Position numbers and translations under genes: made by a program. Below, in pieces: positions 8,319-16,729 of a stretch of 64,000 nucleotides of DNA. Position 1 is the stretch's first letter; each line of letters begins with the position of its first letter. The stretch is from RUG695 sp050943135 (lineage in GTDB: Bacteria; Planctomycetota; Planctomycetia; Pirellulales; Thermoguttaceae): the NCBI GenBank assembly GCA_050943135.1, contig JBMNOP010000005.1:1-64000 (forward strand). The letters run 5' to 3'. Under the pieces are notes generated by a model that saw nothing but the letters and a program-made list of their open reading frames with translations, had not been told where the DNA came from and did no database searches.

Positions 8319-8882
8319 ATGAACAGCATGCAGAAGATCAAGTGTTTGACCAGTGTCCTCTTTTTGGCCCTGGCAGCCGTGTTCCCTCTTTGGACCGGTT
8401 GCTCGAAGGCCGAGAAACCGACCGTGCCCGATGCCCGGCAAGAGGATGCGCATCGGGAAGGGCAAACTGGCCCGGTCGATTCTGCCCCAACCGAAACCGC
8501 GCCGCAAACGACGACAGAAATCGGCGGCGACGTGTCGGCTTCCGACGGACAGGTGAAAGTCGTTCAACCGGGAGAATCATTCGACGAGCTGATTGCCTCG
8601 GCGCCGGTTGTCGTGGTCGATTTCAATGCCACTTGGTGCGCTCCGTGTAGAGAGCTCGGGCCGTATCTTGAACGGATGGCCAAGGCGTACAAGTCCCATA
8701 ACGTCTCTTTCTTCTCGGTTGATGTCGACGAACATTCGGAACTCGCCCGGGAGCTCGATATCAGCTCGATTCCGGACGTTCGCATCTATGTCGACGGCAA
8801 ACCGGTTGACAAGCAGATCGGTTGCGAACCGATCGAGCTTATGCAAAAGATCGAAGCCGCCATCAAGAATGTCGCGAAATAA
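8319..8882 (+). CDS. Thioredoxin-domain lipoprotein
   Basis: A 187-residue exported thiol-disulfide protein. The start is ATG 8319, preceded by GGAGAAAAG; an in-frame GTG at 8307 is less likely. A hydrophobic signal ends in LWTGC with Cys28 as the lipidation site, followed by a Pro/Thr/Glu-rich linker. The thioredoxin fold carries the WCAPC active site near residue 105 and the cis-Pro region SSIPDVRIYVDG near 150. Thioredoxins anchored outside the inner membrane usually reduce or exchange disulfides in envelope proteins or in cytochrome c maturation, which would fit the heme c protein upstream; that link is inference. It lies 30 bp from apgM and 30 bp before rnpA. Confidence 0.9.
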   Translation: MNSMQKIKCLTSVLFLALAAVFPLWTGCSKAEKPTVPDARQEDAHREGQTGPVDSAPTETAPQTTTEIGGDVSASDGQVKVVQPGESFDELIASAPVVVVDFNATWCAPCRELGPYLERMAKAYKSHNVSFFSVDVDEHSELARELDISSIPDVRIYVDGKPVDKQIGCEPIELMQKIEAAIKNVAK

Positions 8883-8912
8883 CGTTTCGACCCACGAGTA
8901 GATCGACAGAAC

Positions 8913-9287
8913 ATGGACCGGCCGGAGAACGAAAAATTCGGGAAAGAGTTTCGTATCCGCCGTCTTAGCGAGTTCCGCGCGGTTTACGCCGCGCGCAACC
9001 GCGCACGCGACGGGGTGATGACACTTTGTTGCCGGTCTAACGATCTGGGGATCACCCGCTTGGGCCTTTCGGTTTCCCAAAAGGTCGGTAAAGCCCACGT
9101 CCGCAACCTCTGGAAGCGGAGGGTTCGGGAAGCGTTTCGGCGCAACCGCCCCCGCTTGCCCGCGTCGGTCGATCTGGTCGTGATCCCGAATCGGCTCGAG
9201 ACGGTTCCTCCCTATTCGGCGATTGTTGCCTCGCTCATCCGTCTGGCATCCATTGCGGCAAAACGTGTTGACAGAGGGACCGACTGA
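8913..9287 (+). CDS. rnpA: Ribonuclease P protein component
   Basis: The protein subunit that helps RNase P RNA cut the 5' leader from pre-tRNAs. The 124 residues include the expected RLGLSVSQKVGKAHVRNLWK segment and the RNR-like basic helix RRVREAFRRNRPRLP, then DLVVIPN. Length and basic charge are typical. In most bacteria rnpA follows rpmH, but here a thioredoxin gene is upstream and no rpmH is nearby; yidD follows as usual. ATG 8913 has a weak Shine-Dalgarno, suggesting translation coupled to the upstream gene. Confidence 0.95.
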   Translation: MDRPENEKFGKEFRIRRLSEFRAVYAARNRARDGVMTLCCRSNDLGITRLGLSVSQKVGKAHVRNLWKRRVREAFRRNRPRLPASVDLVVIPNRLETVPPYSAIVASLIRLASIAAKRVDRGTD

Positions 9288-9356
9288 TACCGACATCGCC
9301 GTCTCGGCGCGTTCGCCGCGGCATGTTTCCTCCGATGATCGTTCGGCGACGACGTA

Positions 9357-9629
9357 ATGATACGGGTGCCGACGCGCCCATTTTTCGCGATGTTCCGTTT
9401 ATTTCGTGTATTCTCGGATATTCTGACCGGCATTTTGGTCTGGCTGGTACGGTTCTATCAGGCGGCGATCAGCCCGATGTTCGGCCCAAAATGCCGATAC
9501 ACACCCACCTGTAGTGAGTATTTCGTTCTGGCCGTCAAGAAGTATGGTCCCTTCCTCGGTTCATTCAAAGGTGTATGGCGAATCCTCAGGTGTAACCCGC
9601 TGAGTAAAGGGGGGACGGATTACCCGTAA
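9357..9629 (+). CDS. yidD: Membrane protein insertion efficiency factor YidD
   Basis: A small membrane-associated protein thought to assist YidC in inserting proteins. The 90 residues show an amphipathic/hydrophobic N-terminus followed by the family core: FYQAAISPMFGPKCRYTPTC, then SEYFVLAVKKYG and a tail with WRILRCNPLSKGG. The conserved Cys in the CRYTPTCS and RCNP motifs are all present. An internal ATG at 9390 would give a 79-residue form closer to the usual length; the start is not decided. It lies 70 bp after rnpA and 4 bp before queG. yidC, normally next, is absent here. Confidence 0.93.
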   Translation: MIRVPTRPFFAMFRLFRVFSDILTGILVWLVRFYQAAISPMFGPKCRYTPTCSEYFVLAVKKYGPFLGSFKGVWRILRCNPLSKGGTDYP

Positions 9630-9632
9630 CGG

Positions 9633-10580
9633 ATGACGACGTACAGCTTTACCGACCTGCAGCGGCAGGCACTCGACCTGGGGCTCGACACGCTCGGTAT
9701 TGTCCGAGCGGGGGAATCGAACTCTTGGAGAATTTACTCGCAATGGGTCGATTCGGGCCAGGCCGGGGAAATGGCGTGGCTGGCAAAACATCGCGACGCC
9801 CGCCGACACCCCGACGCGGTCTTGCCCGGGGTACAGACGATACTGGTCGCTGCGCTTTCGCTCCGGCGTGTTTGCGAGACGGCGGCGGCACACCTCCCCG
9901 ACGGAAAATCGCGTCCCCGTGGTACGGTCAATCCCTACGCGATTTGCACCGACTACCACATGCTCCTGCGAGCCGGGCTTCGGGAACTCGCCCGGCGACT
10001 TGCCCCGCTCTTTCCGAACGCGATGTTTCGTGTGGCGGTCGATACCGCTCCTCTCCTCGAAAAGGAATGGGCTGCCCGAGCCGGACTCGGCGTGATCGCC
10101 AAAAACAGTCTCCTTCTTCATCCCAAGCTCGGCACCGAATTCTTTCTCGGTTTCCTTCTGACGACGATTTCTTGGGAATCGTTCACCGATCGACCGCGCG
10201 CATGCGAGATGCCCGACCCTTGTACCGACTGTAACCGATGCCTGAAAGCGTGTCCGACCCGTGCCCTGAATCCGGACCGGACGCTGAACGCCACGAAATG
10301 CCTGAACTACTGGGGAATCGAATACCGTGGCGATGAGGTCCCGGACGAGATCCTCCCTCTGCTGAAAACATTTCCGTTCGGCTGTGACCTCTGCCGCCGC
10401 GTCTGTCCGCACAATCCGGACCTACCCCCCCGACCCGAAATTCCGCTCGATTTAACCCCGGAAGAATTCGGAGAGCTCTTCAAGGGAACGCCGGTCGAAC
10501 GACTCGGCTACGAACGGTTTCGGCGAAACGGCTTGGGAAAGGCCGGAAAGGCGGAGAGACCGAATTCCGATCGAAAATAG
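9633..10580 (+). CDS. queG: Epoxyqueuosine reductase QueG
   Basis: Cobalamin- and Fe-S-dependent enzyme of the last step of queuosine tRNA modification: it reduces epoxyqueuosine to queuosine at the wobble base of GUN-anticodon tRNAs. The 315 residues contain VDTAPLLEKEWAARAGLG near 145 (catalytic Asp and cobalamin region) with GVIAKNSLLLHPKLGTEFFLG. Two 4Fe-4S motifs follow: CTDCNRCLKACPT near 200 and CDLCRRVCPHN near 252. The C-terminal HEAT extension of some homologues is missing; this length is typical for the short form. ATG 9633 follows the yidD stop by 3 bp, so translation is probably coupled. A BtuF-like cobalamin-binding lipoprotein is encoded elsewhere in the window. Confidence 0.93.
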   Translation: MTTYSFTDLQRQALDLGLDTLGIVRAGESNSWRIYSQWVDSGQAGEMAWLAKHRDARRHPDAVLPGVQTILVAALSLRRVCETAAAHLPDGKSRPRGTVNPYAICTDYHMLLRAGLRELARRLAPLFPNAMFRVAVDTAPLLEKEWAARAGLGVIAKNSLLLHPKLGTEFFLGFLLTTISWESFTDRPRACEMPDPCTDCNRCLKACPTRALNPDRTLNATKCLNYWGIEYRGDEVPDEILPLLKTFPFGCDLCRRVCPHNPDLPPRPEIPLDLTPEEFGELFKGTPVERLGYERFRRNGLGKAGKAERPNSDRK

Positions 10581-10630
10581 AGGCGAATACGAGGGAAATA
10601 CACGGTTTTGCCCCGTCGGCGCTACCATGG

Positions 10631-10663
10631 GCCGAACGTGGTTCGGCGGAACACCTTTTTTTT
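10631..10663 (+). terminator. Possible terminator after queG
   Basis: A 7-bp stem GCCGAAC/GTTCGGC (10631-10637 with 10641-10647) is followed after eight bases by a run of eight T (10656-10663). The distance between stem and T-run is longer than usual. An alternative short stem (10641-10652) lies closer to the T-run. Confidence 0.45.
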
Positions 10664-10727
10664 CGAGTGGTTTTATTGTAATATTCCCGTAGGGTGATTT
10701 GTTGACTCTTAACAGAAAGTTCAGACG

Positions 10728-12173
10728 ATGTCGGAGAACCAACCGTCCGCCCCGCAAGGTGAAACCTGTTTCCGGAAAAGTGATCGAGTCATCCCGCTCG
10801 ACGTGCTTTGGCCTTTTTTCCTCCTGACCACTCTCTTCGCCTGGTGGGGCCTGGCGAACAACATGACCGACACGCTCTTGGCGGCGTTTAAGCGGATCAT
10901 GAGTTTCAACGACGGGAAAACGGCGTGGATTCAGGTCGTCTGTTACGCGCTCGGTTACGGTTGTTTCGCGATTCCCGGCGCCATCTTTATGAAACGGTTC
11001 ACCTTTAAGGCCGGGGTTCTTCTCGGCCTGGGAATGTATGTGGCCGGAACGCTTCTTTTCTTTCCGGCGTGCCAGATGGCATCGGTTCCGAACCTCTGCT
11101 ACCTCTTTTATCTTCTTGCGATCTTGATCACTTTTGCCGGGCTTTCGGTTCTCGAAACCGCGTGTAATCCTTATATTTGCGCGCTCGGTTCGCCCGAAAC
11201 CGCAACACGCCGACTCAACTTCTCCCAGGCGTTTAATCCGGTCGGCTCGATTATCGGCGTCGCGATCAGCCAGATGTTTATCCTTTCGCACCTCAATCCC
11301 CTATCGGAAGAAGAACGTGCCCAAATGACCGCCGAGGCGCTTTCGGCGGTCCGAACCCAGGAACTGCGCGCGATCTCGTACACCTATGGCACCATCGGGC
11401 TGATCCTCCTGGTAACCTGGATTCTGATCCTTTTGACCCGGATGCCGCGGTTGCGCGAGGAAGACCGACGGATCGACTTTATCGCCACGTGGGGGCGGCT
11501 CCTTCGGAACAGGAATTATGTTTGCGGCGTGATCGCGCAATTCTTCTATGTCGGTGCCCAGATCGCCACCTGGTCGTTTGCCATACGCTACTGCATTGCC
11601 GCGCTCGACCTGAACGCCGTTTTGGAGTCGGGGGGGGCCGAGGCGCTTCGGAATCTCGAGCCGGTTTCGGCCGGCTTTTACAACATCTGCGAGTCGCTCC
11701 GCCTTAACGCCTTTATCCCAAAAACAGCCGAACAGGCGGCGGCCACTTATTACGTTCTTTCACTCATCCTCTTTGTGGTGATGCGGTTCGTCTGCACCGG
11801 GCTGATGAAATTCCTGAAGCCCTCGACCATTCTCACGGCACTCGCGCTTTTGGCGGTTCTCTTCTGCGTGTATACCGCTCTGTGTCCGGGGATCTCCGGC
11901 GTTTATTCCTTGATCGGGATCACCGGATGCATGTCGCTGATGTTCCCGACCATTTTTGCGTTTGGAACGCGGGGATTGGGCCAGGATCTCAAAATGGGAG
12001 GGGCCGGTATGGTGATGGCGATCGCCGGAGCCGCGTTTTTGACCCAGGTTCAAGGACTTCTTTCCGACCGAACCGGGTCGATTGCCCCGACCTACCTTGT
12101 TCCCGCTGCGGGGTTTGCCGTGGTCGGTTGCTACGCGTTCTTCGTCGCGCGAAAAATCGAGAAGGGAAGCTAA
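10728..12173 (+). CDS. fucP: MFS sugar:proton symporter, FucP family
   Basis: A 481-residue inner-membrane transporter with about twelve hydrophobic helices. Hallmarks of the fucose/glucose permease group are WWGLANNMTDTLLAAFKRIM in helix 1 (FucP has ANDMTNPLLAAF) and GLSVLETACNPYICALG in helix 4, which contains the proton-coupling Glu (Glu135 in E. coli FucP). FNPVGSIIGVAISQ follows. The Asp46 equivalent of FucP is replaced by Asn in LANNMT, with Asp one turn later, so the exact sugar may differ. It probably imports L-fucose or a related hexose by proton symport. It is monocistronic and ends at a strong shared terminator. No fucose catabolic genes are adjacent. Confidence 0.85.
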   Translation: MSENQPSAPQGETCFRKSDRVIPLDVLWPFFLLTTLFAWWGLANNMTDTLLAAFKRIMSFNDGKTAWIQVVCYALGYGCFAIPGAIFMKRFTFKAGVLLGLGMYVAGTLLFFPACQMASVPNLCYLFYLLAILITFAGLSVLETACNPYICALGSPETATRRLNFSQAFNPVGSIIGVAISQMFILSHLNPLSEEERAQMTAEALSAVRTQELRAISYTYGTIGLILLVTWILILLTRMPRLREEDRRIDFIATWGRLLRNRNYVCGVIAQFFYVGAQIATWSFAIRYCIAALDLNAVLESGGAEALRNLEPVSAGFYNICESLRLNAFIPKTAEQAAATYYVLSLILFVVMRFVCTGLMKFLKPSTILTALALLAVLFCVYTALCPGISGVYSLIGITGCMSLMFPTIFAFGTRGLGQDLKMGGAGMVMAIAGAAFLTQVQGLLSDRTGSIAPTYLVPAAGFAVVGCYAFFVARKIEKGS

Positions 12174-12209
12174 CCTGTTCGCAAAAGGTTCGTTATGACA
12201 ACGCATTAA

Positions 12210-12243
12210 AAAAAGGCGCAAACCGAAGGGTTTGCGCCTTTTT
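12210..12243. terminator. Bidirectional intrinsic terminator between fucP and the BBP7 gene
   Basis: A 15-bp stem (12210-12224 with 12229-12243) has a four-base loop GAAG and A/T runs at both ends. It lies 36 bp after the fucP stop and 24 bp after the stop of the convergent BBP7 gene, so it can end transcripts from both sides. Confidence 0.93.
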
Positions 12244-12267
12244 CTCACCGATGCATAAGCACAGCCG

Positions 12268-13794
12268 CTACTTATTAATTTGCACCGTGAACATCACCCC
12301 ATGGATGAGGGTGTCTTCGTGTCGCAGACGTTTGTCATCGCGAACTCCAAAGTAACTTCCATCGGCATTGATACGGTAATCGTTGATTGTCGTGCTCCGG
12401 GCAATGTTCGCCAGGTAGGTGAAGTCGTAGCCGACCTTAAACGAAACCACTTGGGTCCAGTGCCAGGCCGCCTCGACTTTGACGTTGGCGCCGGGAGACC
12501 ATTGGTTAAAGTGTTTCGAATAGGCGAACGAGTTGGCTACGGTATTGATCGGGGAGTTGAGTGGGATTCCGCCGGTATCGCTGAGATCTCCCGACTGACT
12601 CGATTCGTATTTCAGACCGAGGTAACCGTTCCCCGAAAGGTTCTGACGATTAAAGCCGGCGAAAAAGGTTCCCTCGCCCGAGACTCGCCAGCGGTTATTC
12701 GACAGGGTATAGCGACCCCCGATTTGCGGACCGATGATTTGGTTGTCGGCATCGAAGTTCCAGCTCGAATACCCCAGATCGGCGCCCGAGAAGGAATCGC
12801 TCTCTTCGTTGTACTCGTCGTATTCTTGACTGTCGGCCGAAATATTTCCGCTCGGGGTCACGACCGTCGAGCCCCCCTTGTTGAGGATATTGACGATGGT
12901 GTTTGTATAGTGTGAGCTGGTCTTGGTGGTGGCGTGGGCAAAGAATTCCATCTTATCGTCGAAGACATGGTATTTCACCCCAGCCAGGAACTCGAACATC
13001 CCGATTCGGAACGGATGGAAACGGTACGTGTACATCGCCTCAACGCACCAGGTGTTCACCTTGGTGTTGAGCGTGTAAGCATCGAAGATGATCGGAATCG
13101 GCGCAAAGGCATACTGAATGTCTTCGTCGCCATCGCCACCACCGCCGCCGCTGCTGGCGTCTCCCGAGTAACTGTGATCGCTTGTCTGACCGCCGAACAG
13201 GTCGATCAACGCCCAGAGGTGACCGATTCGCCCCTGGTTGTAAGCTTCGTAGGTCGCCATCGAGACGAACTTGTCATCGGCCCAGACATAGTAGTTGGCC
13301 GCACCGTCGGTATATTCGTCGAGGAGGACCGTCTGCGGGTCAAGAATATTGATCGCGGCATCGATTCCTTCGTGACGAAGACGTTGTGGGGTCACGATCG
13401 TTCCCTTGAGCGACCAGCCGTGATGACCGCGGCGGTTCCCGATTTCAAATTGGCTTGCCGAAGTAAAATCGGATTCAAGCACGTCGGTCGTGATTTGGTT
13501 CGTTGTCTTGATCGCGGTAAACGAACCGCCGGCCGTTCTCGAAATCAGGTAAGGTGTATCGGCCAGGGAACCGTATTCGTGGCCGATACGGGTACTCGAA
13601 GGTTGGGAGATCGTTATCAGTCCGGCCCCGACGCTCCCGTAAAACCCTTCGTTCATGTAGGCCCCGCCGCCAAACTGATCTTCCGGATACGGCGAAAAAA
13701 ACCGCATCTGGGATATCTGAGCACTGACGTAGGGTGTCATTAAGAGAAACAAGCCCAGGCAGACGATACTTAACTTCAACTTTTTCAGAGACAT
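12268..13794 (-). CDS. BBP7-family outer-membrane beta-barrel protein
   Basis: A 508-residue exported protein. The start is taken as ATG 13794; the frame extends to a TTG at 13806. A signal peptide (KKLKLSIVCLGLFLLMTPYVSAQ) is followed by GGGAYMNEGFYGSVGAGL and a long run of alternating aromatic/polar strands such as WCVEAMYTYRFHPF, FEFLAGVKYHVFDDKM and FKVGYDFTYL, ending in GVMFTVQINK with a terminal aromatic-poor strand. This is the pattern of planctomycete BBP7/Lpg1974-like barrels, which sit in the outer membrane; their cargo is not known. A Gly/Asp-rich loop lies near residue 220. It converges on fucP with a shared terminator. Confidence 0.82.
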   Translation of the reverse strand: MSLKKLKLSIVCLGLFLLMTPYVSAQISQMRFFSPYPEDQFGGGAYMNEGFYGSVGAGLITISQPSSTRIGHEYGSLADTPYLISRTAGGSFTAIKTTNQITTDVLESDFTSASQFEIGNRRGHHGWSLKGTIVTPQRLRHEGIDAAINILDPQTVLLDEYTDGAANYYVWADDKFVSMATYEAYNQGRIGHLWALIDLFGGQTSDHSYSGDASSGGGGGDGDEDIQYAFAPIPIIFDAYTLNTKVNTWCVEAMYTYRFHPFRIGMFEFLAGVKYHVFDDKMEFFAHATTKTSSHYTNTIVNILNKGGSTVVTPSGNISADSQEYDEYNEESDSFSGADLGYSSWNFDADNQIIGPQIGGRYTLSNNRWRVSGEGTFFAGFNRQNLSGNGYLGLKYESSQSGDLSDTGGIPLNSPINTVANSFAYSKHFNQWSPGANVKVEAAWHWTQVVSFKVGYDFTYLANIARSTTINDYRINADGSYFGVRDDKRLRHEDTLIHGVMFTVQINK

Positions 13795-13990
13795 GGTACA
13801 ATCCAATCTGCTCTACAATCAAACATCCATGCGCTTCGGACATCCGAACGTTGATCATTTCGCCCGATGTCTACGGCTGTAGCGATTGTATCGGATGTTC
13901 CAAAAGTATCAGTTGAGCAAAATAACCCCTAGAACCGGAAAATTTTATAAAGAAGGATTAAGCGTCAATAAGATAGGGGAAATGGGGGGG

Positions 13991-14776
13991 TTACATTCGA
14001 CCCATTTCCCGCAGAAGTATTTTTATATCTTCCCAAGTCGGAACTTTTGCCGCAGGATTCCTTAAAAGATAAGCCGGGTGGTAGGTACAGACGACCTTTG
14101 CGCCTTGGTAACGGTGGATGATTCCCCGGAGTTTGCCAATGGCTTTCTCGGTTTGGAGCAGATTCTGTGCGGCGACCGCCCCGAGACAACATATATACTT
14201 GGGGTCGATGATCCGGAGCGTCATTTCCAGGAAAGGGCGGCAATGAAGGACCTCGTCGGGGAGCGGGTTCCGGTTCTCCGGAGGACGGCACCGCACGATA
14301 TTACAAATATAGGTCTCTTCTCGCCGCATTTTCATCCCCTTGACGATAATATCGGTCAGGAGCTGCCCGCTCCGACCGACAAAAGGGATCCCTTGCTGAT
14401 CTTCTTCGAGGCCCGGGCCTTCGCCGACAAAGACGAGTTCGGCGTCCGGATTTCCGGCACCGAAGACGGTCTGGGTCCGGCTGGAAACCAGTTTCGGACA
14501 AAGAGGACACCCTGCGACGACCTGCGCCAGGTCGCCCAGGAGTCTTTCCTTGGCTTGCGCCGAAAGTCCCGGTCGGATTTGAGCGGTAATCGACTCGAGC
14601 GGGTCGGGGGCATTGTTTTTTATCGGAAAGGGAACCGCGTGAGGATTGGCAGATGATTTTTCCGTCGGACCGACCGTCTCGCACGCTGCCACGGGAAAAT
14701 CCGTGACACCGGCTCGGCGGACATCGTCAAAGTATTCTGCCAGAAGGTCGGTCAGACGTACGTTGGATTTCATCAT
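13991..14776 (-). CDS. Uracil-DNA glycosylase, family 4 (Fe-S)
   Basis: Removes uracil from DNA, the first step of base-excision repair of deaminated cytosine. The core from about residue 85 shows CPLCPKL (first two cluster Cys), VFGAGNPDAELVFVGEGPG (active-site loop), DQQGIPFVGRSGQLL, the third Cys in YICNIVRCRPPENRNP and the final HPAYLLRNP motif with the catalytic His. The 4Fe-4S cluster and loop are typical of family 4. An extra N-terminal region of about 80 residues carries a likely helical segment (LTDLLAEYFDDVRRAGV) and a linker. Its ATG overlaps the stop of the upstream GH2 gene by 4 bp (ATGA), so it is translated from the same mRNA although the functions are unrelated. Confidence 0.93.
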   Translation of the reverse strand: MMKSNVRLTDLLAEYFDDVRRAGVTDFPVAACETVGPTEKSSANPHAVPFPIKNNAPDPLESITAQIRPGLSAQAKERLLGDLAQVVAGCPLCPKLVSSRTQTVFGAGNPDAELVFVGEGPGLEEDQQGIPFVGRSGQLLTDIIVKGMKMRREETYICNIVRCRPPENRNPLPDEVLHCRPFLEMTLRIIDPKYICCLGAVAAQNLLQTEKAIGKLRGIIHRYQGAKVVCTYHPAYLLRNPAAKVPTWEDIKILLREMGRM

Positions 14777-16572
14777 TCTCCCCGCAGGGCTTTGTTCGAC
14801 GCCGAAACCTTGTCGACCGGAAACTTGATCACTTCACGGTCGTACGACATCAGACCGTTGACCTCGACCTCGCAATCGCTCGTCTGAGTATAGACTGCGG
14901 CCGAAAGCCCCTGGACGATCAGTTCGCGCAACGTGTTGTTCATCTCGTTATACTTCCGATAGAGCGCGTCTTTATCGTCGAACGAGACGTAGCCCCAATT
15001 CCCATCCTCTTTCCAGGAATGACCGCGGACAGGAAGGCCGAGCCCGCCGTATTCTCCGAGGACGGTGGCGCGGTCTTCTTCGGGCGGGAACATCCGCGGT
15101 TCGGGATAATGGTGCATGTCGTGGACACTTCCGCAGGCTCGGTCGCTCCACCCGCTGGCGCAGTTGACCAGACGGGTCGGGTCGAGCTGTTGGGTCATCT
15201 CAACGATCCGTGCCGTGTCGTATTGGCCCCACCCCTCGTTGAACGGAACCCACATGATGATGCAGGGGAACGACTTGAGCCGGGCGATCATCGCGGCATA
15301 TTCCTGTTCGAACTGCGCTGCCGAGGCCGGGGTACGGGTAATGTCCGGTTCCGGCCCGGAGATGTAGGCGTCGCCCGAAGGCATATCTTGCCAGACGAGG
15401 ATGCCGATTTCGTCGCAATGGCGATAGAAGCGGTCCGGTTCCGATTTCACATGTTTGCGGAGCATATTGAACCCGAGCGCCTTCGTCATTTCGACGTCAT
15501 AGCGCAACGCGGCATCGGTCGGGGCGCGATAGAGCCCGTCGGGCCACCACCCCTGGTCGAGCGGACCGTGCTGGAAGAGGAACTTGCCGTTCAAGAGGAT
15601 TCGCGTGATTCCGTCGTCGGTCTTTCCGAGCGAGACTTCGCGCATTCCGAAGTAGGATTTGACCGAGTCAAGGACTTGGCCCCCCTTCAGGAGCTGCGCG
15701 TCGAAATCGTACAGGTTCGGGGTTTCGGGAGACCAGAGTTCGGCCTCGGGATACGCCACCGTGACGACGGCGCGACCGTCGGCGACCGCGATCGTCTGAT
15801 CGGCAATCGTTACGGACGTTCCGAGCGAGGCGCCCGCAACCTCGACATGGAAGGTCATCGTTTTGGCTTTGATATCCGAAACCGGATTGATCGAGGCGAT
15901 GTAAGCGTCGGCGACCGGTTCGAGCCAAACCGTCTGCCAGATTCCGGTGTTCGGGGTGTACCAGATCCCGTGCGGATTGGTCAGCTGTTTTCCGACAGGT
16001 TGTTTGCCGGCTGGGTCATCGCCGTCAACGACCTCTTTCGTCGGGTCCCAAACCCTAACGGTCAGCTCTTGCTCCCCTTCGGCGAGCGCGTCGGTAATAT
16101 CGAAAGTGAACGGATCGTATCCGCCGCGATGTTGGCCAAGGTATGTACCGTTGAGCGTGACGTCGGTCTTCCAGTCGCAGGCGCCGAAGTGGAGGAGAAC
16201 CCGTTTGCCGACCCATTCGGCGGGAACGGTGAACCGTTTGTAATAGACGAGCAGATTATCTTTGCCGACCGGACGGGCGACCCCCGAAAGCGCCGATTCG
16301 ACCGGGAAAGGAACCAGGATTTTCCCTTCGGGATTAGGATCCGAATGCCCGACGGGAGTGATCGCGTAATCCCAGAGCCCGTTCAGGTTGAGCCAGGCGT
16401 CCCGAACCAATTGCGGTCGCGGATACTCCGGAAGCGGGGCGTTCGGGTCAACATCTTCGGCAAATTTCGACAGGAGGATTCCTTCGGCCGGTTTCCAATC
16501 GGCGGCGGTAACGATCGTGTCGGATAAAAAGAGTATCGCTGCCGCGCAGGTCAGTAAAAATCGGATTTGCAT
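14773..16572 (-). CDS. Glycoside hydrolase family 2 enzyme, secreted
   Basis: A retaining beta-glycosidase of 599 residues, exported by a signal peptide (FLLTCAAAILFLSDTIVTA). Domains in order: sugar-binding jelly roll (about 55-200, with LNGLWDYAI and VLLHFGACDWKTDVTLNG), immunoglobulin-like domain (about 205-310) and TIM barrel (about 310-570). KALGFNMLRKHVKSEPDRFY and WQDMPSG mark the barrel; the acid/base Glu is in WVPFNEGWGQ and the nucleophile Glu in VLGEYGG. Substrate could be beta-galactoside, -mannoside or -glucuronide; the motifs do not decide. It lacks the extra C-terminal domains of large GH2 enzymes. It heads an operon with the uracil-DNA glycosylase and would act in the periplasm on glycans, in keeping with the nearby sugar permease. 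Confidence 0.92.
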   Translation of the reverse strand: MQIRFLLTCAAAILFLSDTIVTAADWKPAEGILLSKFAEDVDPNAPLPEYPRPQLVRDAWLNLNGLWDYAITPVGHSDPNPEGKILVPFPVESALSGVARPVGKDNLLVYYKRFTVPAEWVGKRVLLHFGACDWKTDVTLNGTYLGQHRGGYDPFTFDITDALAEGEQELTVRVWDPTKEVVDGDDPAGKQPVGKQLTNPHGIWYTPNTGIWQTVWLEPVADAYIASINPVSDIKAKTMTFHVEVAGASLGTSVTIADQTIAVADGRAVVTVAYPEAELWSPETPNLYDFDAQLLKGGQVLDSVKSYFGMREVSLGKTDDGITRILLNGKFLFQHGPLDQGWWPDGLYRAPTDAALRYDVEMTKALGFNMLRKHVKSEPDRFYRHCDEIGILVWQDMPSGDAYISGPEPDITRTPASAAQFEQEYAAMIARLKSFPCIIMWVPFNEGWGQYDTARIVEMTQQLDPTRLVNCASGWSDRACGSVHDMHHYPEPRMFPPEEDRATVLGEYGGLGLPVRGHSWKEDGNWGYVSFDDKDALYRKYNEMNNTLRELIVQGLSAAVYTQTSDCEVEVNGLMSYDREVIKFPVDKVSASNKALRGE

Positions 16573-16729
16573 GGTTTGCTCCTAAAACGATTTGATTCCG
16601 AAATCAGAAAAGCGAAAAAGGATCTTCCGCTTTCCTACCCCCGACGGCGGGGTGCTGATAGCTATATGCCCATTCTAACGGAAAGGATGGGCAATTTCAA
16701 GAATCCGGGGAAGATTATTTTTCCGTCTT

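Noticed and set aside
15019..16527. Long plus-strand open frame opposite the GH2 gene
   Set aside because: Antisense shadow; the GH2 frame has complete domain motifs and this one has none.
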